5,180 nt of DNA, taken from contig JASHVY010000497.1 of assembly GCA_030044345.1 (NCBI GenBank), forward strand, positions 1-5,180, read 5' to 3'. The DNA comes from Acetobacteraceae bacterium (GTDB taxonomy: Bacteria; Pseudomonadota; Alphaproteobacteria; Acetobacterales; Acetobacteraceae). Position 1 is the stretch's first letter; every line of letters starts with the position of its first letter. This document shows positions 1 through 5,180 of the stretch, one piece after another. A program made the position numbers and the translations under genes. Below the pieces are notes generated by a model. That model saw only the letters and a program-made list of their open reading frames with translations. It searched no databases and was not told the origin of the DNA.

Positions 1-1
1 C

Positions 2-1567
2 CTGTTCGTCGCGGAGGATCTCAGGGATCTCGTCGTTCATGCCGAGATCTGCGAGGATCTCTGGGTGCCGGTTCCGCCGAGCGCGGGGGCGGCGCTCGCG
101 GGGGCGACGGTGCTCGCCAATCTTTCCGCGAGCAACATCACGATCGCCAAGGCCGAGACGCGGCGGATGCTTTGCCAATCGCAGTCCGCGCGCTGTCTCG
201 CGGCCTATCTCTACGCCGCGGCCGGCATCGGCGAATCGACGACCGATCTCGCCTGGGACGGCCAGACCGGGATTTTCGAGAACGGCGTTCTGCTCGCGGA
301 GAGCGAGCGGTTCCCGGCGGCCCGGCAGATGGCCGTGGCCGATATCGATCTCGAGCTGCTCATCCAGGAGCGGATGCGCATGGGCTCGTTCGAGGACAAT
401 GCGCGCGCGAGTGAGCGGCCGGGCGAGCCCTGGCGGCGCGTTTCCTTCCGGCTCGCGCCGCCGGAGGGCGATTTCGGGCTGGCGCGGATGGTGGCGCGGT
501 ATCCGTTCGTGCCGGCGAGCGGGCCGCGGCTCGAGCAGGATTGCTACGAGGCCTACAATATCCAGGTCCAGGGGCTGAAGCAGCGGCTCGCCGCGAGCGG
601 TACGCGCCGGGCGGTCATCGGCATTTCGGGCGGGCTCGATTCCACCCAGGCGCTGATCGTGACGGCGAAGTGCTTCGATCTGCTCGGCCGGCCGCGGAGC
701 GACATCATCGCCGTCACGCTTCCGGGCTTCGGCACCAGCGAGGCGACCAAGGCGAACGCGATGGCGCTGATGCGCGCCTTCGGGGTGACGATGCGGGAGA
801 TCGATATCCGCCCGGCGGCGGAACGCATGCTCGCCGATATCGGCCACCCCTTCGCGCGCGGCGAGCCGGTTTACGACGTGGCGTTCGAGAATGTGCAGGC
901 GGGCCTGCGCACCGACTATCTCTTCCGCATCGCCAATCATGAAGAAGGGCTCGTGGTCGGGACCGGCGATCTCTCGGAGCTGGCGCTCGGCTGGTGCACC
1001 TATGGCGTGGGCGACCAGATGGCCCACTATAACGTCAATTCCGGGGTGCCGAAGACGCTGATCCAGCACCTGATCCGCTGGGTCGTGAGCTCCCGGCAAT
1101 TCGAGCCGGCCGTGCTGAAGACGCTGGGCGCCGTGCTGGAAACCGTGATCTCGCCCGAGCTGGTGCCGCCCGGGGCGACGGCCGAGCTGCAAAGCACGGA
1201 GGCGATCGTCGGGCCCTACGCGCTCCAGGATTTCTCGCTCTACTACGTGCTGCGCTACGGGTTCCGCCCGTCCAAGATCGCCTTTCTCGCCTGGCATGCC
1301 TGGGCTGACGTGAGCGCGGGCGAATGGCCGGAGGGAATCGCCGAAAGCGCCCGCCACGCCTATGGGCTCCCCGAGATCCGCGCCTGGCTTCGCGTGTTCC
1401 TGCAACGTTTCTTCGGCTTCAGCCAGTTCAAGCGTTCGGCGATGCCGAACGGGCCCAAGGTGAGCGCCGGCGGAGCGCTCTCCCCGCGCGGGGACTGGCG
1501 GGCGCCTTCGGACGGCAATGCCCGGGTCTGGCTCGAGGAGCTGGAGCGGGAAGTGCCGGAAGGGTAG
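2..1567 (+). CDS. nadE: Glutamine-dependent NAD+ synthetase, C-terminal part (5' end outside window)
   Basis: It catalyses ATP-dependent amidation of deamido-NAD+ to NAD+, the last step of NAD synthesis in the cytoplasm, using ammonia released from glutamine. The open frame runs in from the left edge; 521 residues are visible. The fragment begins inside the nitrilase-like glutaminase domain: HAEICEDLW (fragment residues 13-21) carries the expected nucleophile Cys17 (bases 50-52). The synthetase domain follows, with the ATP pyrophosphatase P-loop SGGLDS (bases 626-643), then GTGDLSELALGW, GVGDQMAHYNVNSGVPKT and LQDFSLYY. From family knowledge, the mycobacterial-type enzyme has about 680 residues with the nucleophile near 176, so roughly 160 N-terminal residues are missing. 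The GTG at 65 is not the start, because the conserved cysteine lies upstream in the same frame. The C-terminus looks complete and ends with TAG. The two-domain form means glutamine, not only free ammonia, can serve as nitrogen donor. Identity is very secure. Confidence 0.96.
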   Translation: MFVAEDLRDLVVHAEICEDLWVPVPPSAGAALAGATVLANLSASNITIAKAETRRMLCQSQSARCLAAYLYAAAGIGESTTDLAWDGQTGIFENGVLLAESERFPAARQMAVADIDLELLIQERMRMGSFEDNARASERPGEPWRRVSFRLAPPEGDFGLARMVARYPFVPASGPRLEQDCYEAYNIQVQGLKQRLAASGTRRAVIGISGGLDSTQALIVTAKCFDLLGRPRSDIIAVTLPGFGTSEATKANAMALMRAFGVTMREIDIRPAAERMLADIGHPFARGEPVYDVAFENVQAGLRTDYLFRIANHEEGLVVGTGDLSELALGWCTYGVGDQMAHYNVNSGVPKTLIQHLIRWVVSSRQFEPAVLKTLGAVLETVISPELVPPGATAELQSTEAIVGPYALQDFSLYYVLRYGFRPSKIAFLAWHAWADVSAGEWPEGIAESARHAYGLPEIRAWLRVFLQRFFGFSQFKRSAMPNGPKVSAGGALSPRGDWRAPSDGNARVWLEELEREVPEG

Positions 1568-1579
1568 CGCGCGGTTGCG

Positions 1580-1606
1580 TTGACCGGCCTCGGGGCCGGG
1601 GATAAG
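1580..1606 (+). promoter_or_regulatory. Possible sigma70-type promoter for the sdh operon
   Basis: TTGACC (1580-1585) matches five of six bases of the -35 consensus. GATAAG (1601-1606) matches four of six of the -10 consensus. The spacer is 15 bases, shorter than the preferred 16-18. It holds a perfect 6-bp inverted repeat, CCGGCC TCGG GGCCGG (1584-1599), which could be an operator or simply a GC-rich coincidence. The position, 13 bases after the nadE stop and about 55 bases before sdhC, suits an operon promoter. This is inference from short motifs and remains weak. Confidence 0.25.
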
Positions 1607-1639
1607 GAGGGCCGGGCCTGGCACGCGTCTCGGCCCTTC
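1606..1639 (+). other. Inverted repeat, possible RNA stem-loop between nadE and sdhC
   Basis: GGAGGGCCGGG (1606-1616) can pair with CTCGGCCCTTC (1629-1639) to give 11 consecutive pairs, two of them G-U, closing a 12-base loop. There is no run of T after the stem, so it is not a classical intrinsic terminator, though TTCGTTCCT follows. It could weaken nadE read-through, or lie in the 5' leader of the sdh transcript, ending 10 bases before the sdhC ribosome binding site. The pairing is seen directly; the role is a guess. Confidence 0.4.
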
Positions 1640-1648
1640 GTTCCTGGG

Positions 1649-1655
1649 TAAGGAG
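1649..1655 (+). promoter_or_regulatory. Shine-Dalgarno sequence of sdhC
   Basis: TAAGGAG is a near-perfect Shine-Dalgarno sequence, six bases (TTGCCG) before the ATG at 1662. It decides the start: the in-frame TTG at 1656 directly abuts the motif and would be too close to be used. It is the best ribosome binding site in the window, which fits sdhC being the first gene of its operon. Confidence 0.8.
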
Positions 1656-1661
1656 TTGCCG

Positions 1662-2093
1662 ATGCAGGACGTTCGCGAGGCGCTGATGGCCGGCCGCGCG
1701 AGCGATGGGCGGCCGGTGCGACGGCCACTTTCGCCGCACCTGCAGGTCTATCGGCCGCAGATCACCTCCACGCTTTCGATCCTCCATCGCATCACCGGGG
1801 TCGGACTCGGGATCGGGACCCTGCTGCTCGTCTGGTGGCTGGTGGCGCTGGCGGCGGGGGCATCCGCTTTTGCCGCCGCGCAGTGGTTCGTCGCCTCCTG
1901 GGTCGGGCGGATCCTTCTCTTCGGCTGGACGGTGGCGCTGCTCTTTCACTTCTGCAACGGCATCCGCCATCTCTTCTGGGATGCCGGCTATGGCTTCGCG
2001 AAGCCGACCTATCATCGGTCCGGCTGGATCGTGGTGGGCGTCAGCCTGGTGGCGAGCCTGGTGATCTGGGCCGTCGGCCTGGTGGTCTGGTAG
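1662..2093 (+). CDS. sdhC: Succinate dehydrogenase cytochrome b556 subunit (membrane anchor C)
   Basis: This is the larger membrane anchor of complex II. With SdhD it binds haem b and the ubiquinone to which succinate electrons are delivered, in the inner membrane. It has 143 residues, normal for the family. A soluble N-terminus carries RPLSPHLQVYR (21-31), then SILHRITG (39-46), where Ser39 and Arg43 correspond to the quinone-site Ser27 and Arg31 of E. coli SdhC. Three membrane segments lie near 44-65, 77-97 and 121-142. HFCNGIRHLFWD (96-107) holds the probable haem ligand His96, equivalent to E. coli His84. The ATG is fixed by TAAGGAG six bases upstream. The TAG stop overlaps the sdhD ribosome binding site nine bases before the sdhD start, so C and D are almost certainly co-translated. 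I see nothing abnormal in it. Confidence 0.96.
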   Translation: MQDVREALMAGRASDGRPVRRPLSPHLQVYRPQITSTLSILHRITGVGLGIGTLLLVWWLVALAAGASAFAAAQWFVASWVGRILLFGWTVALLFHFCNGIRHLFWDAGYGFAKPTYHRSGWIVVGVSLVASLVIWAVGLVVW

Positions 2094-2102
2094 AGGCGGG
2101 CG

Positions 2103-2513
2103 ATGGCGATGAAGGAAGTTATGGGACCCGGGGTGGTCATGCGCTCGGAGCTTGGCCGCGTGCGCGGCCTCGGCACCGCGCGCTCCGGGGTCGGCGAATG
2201 GTGGGCGCAACGCCTGACGGCCACCGCCCTGGTGCCGCTCGCGATCTGGTTCGTCCTTTCGCTCCTTGCCCATCTCGGCGCGGATTGGGCGGCGATGGCG
2301 CACTGGGCGGGGCGGCCCTGGAACAGCGTTCTTCTTCTCGCACTCCTGATCGCCCTCTTTCGCCACCTCGCGCTGGGTTTGCAGGTGGTGATCGAGGACT
2401 ATGTTCATGGGGAAGGTGCCAAGCTGGTCGGCGTCTCGATCATGAAGGCCGTGCTGGCATTGCTTTGGCTGGCCGCGGTGGTCGCGGTGCTCAAGCTCGC
2501 CTTCGCGGGCTAG
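2103..2513 (+). CDS. sdhD: Succinate dehydrogenase hydrophobic membrane anchor subunit D
   Basis: This is the second membrane anchor of complex II. It supplies the other haem b ligand and part of the ubiquinone pocket. It has 136 residues. After a polar start, RVRGLGTARSGVGEWW (19-34) and QRLTA lead into three hydrophobic segments, near 39-58, 74-96 and 110-134. RHLALGLQVVIEDY (87-100) carries His88, matching haem ligand His71 of E. coli SdhD, and Asp99-Tyr100, matching Asp82-Tyr83 at the quinone site; the 12-residue His-to-Tyr spacing is identical. The start ATG at 2103 has AGAGG at 2092-2096 overlapping the sdhC stop. In-frame ATGs at 2109, 2121 and 2139 are possible but have no better-placed ribosome site. 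Sequence conservation in this family is low, so the call rests on these motifs plus position between sdhC and sdhA. Confidence 0.94.
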   Translation: MAMKEVMGPGVVMRSELGRVRGLGTARSGVGEWWAQRLTATALVPLAIWFVLSLLAHLGADWAAMAHWAGRPWNSVLLLALLIALFRHLALGLQVVIEDYVHGEGAKLVGVSIMKAVLALLWLAAVVAVLKLAFAG

Positions 2514-2542
2514 ATAGGCGCCGGGCAAGGGATGGACGAAGG

Positions 2543-4354
2543 ATGAACGCGATCACGCTGCCTTCCATGCGGGCCTATGAGATCGTCGATCACACCTACG
2601 ATGTCGTGGTGGTGGGGGCCGGTGGCGCCGGGCTTCGGGCAACGCTCGGCATGGGTCACGCCGGGCTCAAGACCGCCTGTCTTTCCAAGGTGTTCCCGAC
2701 GCGCAGCCACACCGTGGCGGCGCAGGGCGGCATTGGCGCCGCGCTCGGCAATATGGGCGAGGATGACTGGCGCTGGCACATGTACGACACCGTGAAGGGG
2801 TCGGACTGGCTCGGCGATCAGGACGCGATCGAATATATGTGCCGCGAGGCGATTCCGGCGGTCCACGAGCTCGAGCATTTCGGCGTGCCGTTCAGCCGCA
2901 CGGAGGATGGGCGCATCTATCAGCGGCCCTTCGGCGGGCACATGACGCATTTCGGCAAATTCCCCGCGATGCGCGCCGCGGCGGCGGCCGATCGCACCGG
3001 GCATGCGATCCTGCACACGCTCTATCAGCAATGCCTCAAGCACGCGGTGGAGTTCTTCGTCGAGTATTACGCGCTCGACCTGATCATGGACGAGGAAGGG
3101 GTCTGCCGCGGGGTGATGGCCTGGTGCCTCGAGGACGGCTCGATCCACCGCTTCCGCGCCGGGCTCGTCGTGCTCGCGACCGGCGGCTATGGGCGGACCT
3201 ATCTTTCCTGCACCTCGGCCCATACCTGCACCGGGGACGGCAACGCGATGGCGCTGCGCGCCGGACTGCCGACGCAGGATATGGAGTTCGTGCAATTCCA
3301 CCCGACGGGCATCTTCCCCGCCGGCTGCCTCATCACCGAAGGGGCGCGCGGGGAAGGCGGGTACCTGACGAACAGCGAGGGTGAGCGCTTCATGGAGCGC
3401 TATGCCCCGACCGCGAAGGATCTTGCCAGCCGCGATGTCGTCTCCCGCTCGATGACGATCGAGATCGCCGAGGGGCGCGGCTGCGGGCCGAACAAGGAAT
3501 ATATCCTGCTCCATCTCGAGCATCTCGGCGCCGCGATCCTGCATGAGCGGCTGCCGGGAATTTCCGAGACCGCGCGCATCTTCGCCGGCGTCGACGTGAC
3601 GAAGGAGCCGATCCCGGTGCTGCCGACCGTGCACTACAACATGGGCGGCGTTCCCACCAACCATCACGGCGAGGTGCTGCGGCCGACACCGGAGAATCCG
3701 GACGCGACGGTGCCCGGGCTGATGGCGGTCGGCGAGTGCGCCTGCGTATCGGTGCATGGGGCGAACCGGCTCGGGACCAATTCCCTGCTCGATCTCGTCG
3801 TTTTCGGCCGGGCCGCGGGGCTGCGGGCGGCCGAGAGGCTGCGCCCCGGGACCAGCCAACCATCGCTTGCGCCGACGGCCGGGGAGCGGGCGCTCGATCA
3901 TTTCGACCGCACGCGCCATGCCGCGGGCGGAACAAGGGTGGCCGAGCTCAGGCTTTCGATGCAGCGGACGATGCAGACCCATGCGGCGGTGTTCCGCAAC
4001 AGCAGAAGCCTGAGCGAGGGGGTCGCCAAGATGCACGGGCTCTGGGATGGTCTGGCGGACATGGCCCTGGAAGACCGCAGCCTGATCTGGAATTCCGACC
4101 TGATGGAAGCGCTCGAGCTCGACAATCTGATGCACAATGCCTTGACGACGATGGTGAGCGCGGAAGCACGGCATGAGAGCCGGGGCGCGCATGCGCATGA
4201 CGACTATCCCGAGCGGGACGATCAGCACTGGATGAAGCACACGCTTTCCTGGTGCGATGCGAAAGGTGACGTCCATCTTGCCTACCGGCCGGTGAAGATG
4301 CACACGCTTACCAACGAGGTCTCGGTGATTCCGCCGCAGAAACGAGTCTATTGA
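2543..4354 (+). CDS. sdhA: Succinate dehydrogenase flavoprotein subunit
   Basis: This catalytic subunit oxidises succinate to fumarate in the TCA cycle, on the cytoplasmic face of complex II, and passes electrons through covalent FAD to SdhB. It has 603 residues, a normal length. The Rossmann motif GAGGAG is at 25-30. TRSHTVAAQGG holds His56, the expected FAD attachment residue. QFHPTGI (His253), SRDVV (Arg297), VHYNMGG (His364) and HGANRLG (Arg409) match E. coli SdhA His242, Arg286, His354 and Arg399 with a shift of 10-11 residues. The C-terminal domain contains PERDDQHWMKHTLSW (556-570). The ATG at 2543 has GAAGG abutting it and AAGGG 11 bases upstream, so its ribosome site is mediocre. ATG 2567 is a weaker alternative because no purine-rich site precedes it. 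The frame stays open far upstream through sdhD and sdhC, but that is GC-driven and those genes use other frames. Confidence 0.98.
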   Translation: MNAITLPSMRAYEIVDHTYDVVVVGAGGAGLRATLGMGHAGLKTACLSKVFPTRSHTVAAQGGIGAALGNMGEDDWRWHMYDTVKGSDWLGDQDAIEYMCREAIPAVHELEHFGVPFSRTEDGRIYQRPFGGHMTHFGKFPAMRAAAAADRTGHAILHTLYQQCLKHAVEFFVEYYALDLIMDEEGVCRGVMAWCLEDGSIHRFRAGLVVLATGGYGRTYLSCTSAHTCTGDGNAMALRAGLPTQDMEFVQFHPTGIFPAGCLITEGARGEGGYLTNSEGERFMERYAPTAKDLASRDVVSRSMTIEIAEGRGCGPNKEYILLHLEHLGAAILHERLPGISETARIFAGVDVTKEPIPVLPTVHYNMGGVPTNHHGEVLRPTPENPDATVPGLMAVGECACVSVHGANRLGTNSLLDLVVFGRAAGLRAAERLRPGTSQPSLAPTAGERALDHFDRTRHAAGGTRVAELRLSMQRTMQTHAAVFRNSRSLSEGVAKMHGLWDGLADMALEDRSLIWNSDLMEALELDNLMHNALTTMVSAEARHESRGAHAHDDYPERDDQHWMKHTLSWCDAKGDVHLAYRPVKMHTLTNEVSVIPPQKRVY

Positions 4355-4365
4355 GCTCGGGCAGC

Positions 4366-4632
4366 ATGATGGTGATTTCCGTGCCCTCGCTGATCGGCAT
4401 GCTGATCATCGGCGCGCTCGCCGGCTGGCTCGCCGGGCTGATCGTGCGCGGGCGCGGCTTCGGCCTGATCGGGAATATCGCGGTCGGCATCGTCGGCGCC
4501 CTTGTGGGCGGCATCGTGCTTCATGCGCTCGGCGTGTTTCTGGTTGGCGGGTTCCTTGCAAGCCTCATCCGGGCGGCCTTCGGCGCGGTGATCCTGCTGG
4601 TGATCGTCGGCCTGGTGCAGCGAGCGGCGTGA
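4366..4632 (+). CDS. Small GlsB/YeaQ/YmgE-type (transglycosylase-associated) membrane protein
   Basis: This small hydrophobic protein of 88 residues resembles the GlsB/YeaQ/YmgE family (Pfam 'Transgly_assoc'), whose biochemical role is not established; some members are stress-linked. It shows the family pattern: an N-terminal membrane segment with GALAGWLAGLIVRGRGFG (16-33), then GNIAVGIVGALVGG (36-49), and a final hydrophobic stretch with GAVILLVIVGLVQR (73-86). Three membrane segments are likely, near 8-27, 33-60 and 66-84. The start is uncertain. ATG 4366 or 4369 follows GAGCTCGGG, a poor ribosome site. An in-frame TTG at 4351 overlaps the sdhA stop (TTGA) and would add five residues with translational coupling. 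It sits 11 bases after sdhA and 29 bases before sdhB, so it must be transcribed with them. It is not a known complex II subunit, and a functional link is only inferred from position. Confidence 0.85.
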   Translation: MMVISVPSLIGMLIIGALAGWLAGLIVRGRGFGLIGNIAVGIVGALVGGIVLHALGVFLVGGFLASLIRAAFGAVILLVIVGLVQRAA

Positions 4633-4661
4633 GCGGAAAAGTCTGACCGGAAAAGAGCGCG

Positions 4662-5180
4662 ATGGCGAATTTCTCACTGCCTGCCAACAGCCGCATCGCC
4701 GCCGGGCGCAAGCACAAGGCCCCGGCCGGTGCCAAGCGGGTGAAGCCGTTCCACATCTATCGCTGGAGCCCCGACGAAGGCCAGAATCCGCGTTACGACA
4801 GCTACGAGATCGATCTCGATGCCTGCGGGCCGATGGTTCTCGATGCGCTGATCAAGATCAAGAACGAGATCGATTCGACGCTCACCTTCCGCCGTTCCTG
4901 CCGTGAGGGAATCTGCGGCTCCTGCGCGATGAATATCGACGGGACCAACACGCTCGCCTGCCTCAAGCCGATTGCCGAGGTGAAGGAGGCCGCGCGCATC
5001 ACGCCGCTGCCGCATCTGCCGGTGGTGAAGGATCTGGTGCCGGATCTCGCACAGGTCTATGCGCAGTATCGCAGCATCGAGCCATGGCTGAAGGCTGACA
5101 GCCCCGCCCCGCCGGACGGCGAACGGCGCCAGAGCAAGGAGGAGCGGGCCGCGCTCGACGGGATGTGGGAATGCATCCTC
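4662..5180 (+). CDS. sdhB: Succinate dehydrogenase iron-sulfur subunit, N-terminal part (3' end outside window)
   Basis: SdhB carries electrons from SdhA-bound FAD through [2Fe-2S], [4Fe-4S] and [3Fe-4S] clusters to ubiquinone at the SdhC/SdhD interface. The first 173 residues are visible; the family is usually about 240-260 residues, so roughly a third is missing. The ferredoxin-like domain contains FRRSCREGICGSCAMNIDG (76-94) and LACLKP. Cys80, Cys85, Cys88 and Cys100 are the [2Fe-2S] ligands; the third is cysteine, where E. coli SdhB has aspartate. The linker has PHLPVVKDLVPD (117-128). The window ends at WECIL, whose Cys171 begins the second cysteine cluster for the [4Fe-4S] site. The ATG at 4662 is preceded by GGAAAAGAG, a weak ribosome site, suggesting dependence on translation of the gene just upstream. 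The N-terminal HKAPAGAKRVKPF lead-in is typical of alphaproteobacterial SdhB. Confidence 0.96.
   Translation, partial: MANFSLPANSRIAAGRKHKAPAGAKRVKPFHIYRWSPDEGQNPRYDSYEIDLDACGPMVLDALIKIKNEIDSTLTFRRSCREGICGSCAMNIDGTNTLACLKPIAEVKEAARITPLPHLPVVKDLVPDLAQVYAQYRSIEPWLKADSPAPPDGERRQSKEERAALDGMWECIL

Noticed and set aside
14..61. Repeated GAGGATCTC near the left edge
   Set aside because: Both copies encode Glu-Asp-Leu in nadE, one of them in the conserved glutaminase motif, so the repeat follows from protein sequence and codon choice.
65..67. GTG as the nadE start codon
   Set aside because: The same frame is open to the left edge and encodes the conserved HAEICEDLW with the catalytic cysteine just upstream, so the gene is simply cut by the window.
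1481..1494. Perfect 14-base palindrome TCCCCGCGCGGGGA
   Set aside because: It lies inside nadE and encodes part of the conserved LSPRGDW segment; in GC-rich coding DNA this is expected by chance.
1428..2528. Open frame of 366 codons on the minus strand across the nadE end, sdhC and sdhD
   Set aside because: Low-complexity, proline/arginine-rich product antisense to three well-supported genes. It also spans the intergenic gap and has no ribosome site or family resemblance.
1835..2542. Upstream extension of the sdhA frame by 236 codons, suggesting a fusion protein
   Set aside because: The extension reads sdhC and sdhD out of frame and gives a low-complexity product. The flavoprotein motif starts at the usual distance from the ATG at 2543.
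2510..4303. Long open frame of 597 codons on the minus strand, antisense to sdhA
   Set aside because: It mirrors sdhA almost exactly. G/C-rich third positions remove stop codons from the opposite strand. Its protein is arginine/histidine/proline-rich with no recognisable domain, while sdhA carries every catalytic motif.
1568..4661. Search for tRNA genes, insertion sequence ends, CRISPR repeats or a terminator inside the sdh operon
   Set aside because: Gaps after sdhC are 9, 29, 11 and 29 bases, too short for RNA genes, and no stem followed by a T-run or repeat array was seen.

Overview
The window is high-GC DNA (by eye, strongly G/C-biased third codon positions), and every gene in it reads on the + strand. 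It is densely coded and looks like a chromosomal housekeeping region of an alphaproteobacterium. The lineage guess rests on three things: the sdhC-sdhD-sdhA-(small gene)-sdhB order, an SdhB N-terminus with the HKAPAGAKRVKPF-type lead-in, and an SdhA ending NEVSVIPPQKRVY. Rhodospirillales/Acetobacteraceae is my best guess at lower rank, with low confidence.

Layout. Positions 2-1567 hold the C-terminal three quarters of a glutamine-dependent NAD+ synthetase (nadE); its start lies outside the window. A 94-base gap (1568-1661) follows, with two inverted repeats, a possible promoter and a strong Shine-Dalgarno sequence. Next comes the succinate dehydrogenase (respiratory complex II) operon: sdhC (1662-2093), sdhD (2103-2513) and sdhA (2543-4354). 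A small GlsB/YeaQ/YmgE-type membrane protein gene (about 4366-4632) follows, and then sdhB (4662 to the window end, cut off just as the second cysteine cluster begins). No gap after 1661 exceeds about 30 bases.

How the genes work together. SdhC and SdhD form the haem b- and quinone-binding membrane anchor, SdhA is the covalent-FAD succinate-oxidising subunit, and SdhB carries electrons through iron-sulfur clusters from FAD to quinone. All key residues I looked for in the visible parts are present, so the complex looks functional. NadE makes NAD+ from its deamido precursor. It is metabolically related to the TCA cycle only in a loose way and may belong to a separate transcription unit.

I found no mobile element, CRISPR array, RNA gene, phage gene or defence system. 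The one non-standard element is the small membrane protein gene between sdhA and sdhB. The nadE-sdhC gap is the only place with plausible regulatory structure. I do not see an undescribed system here.
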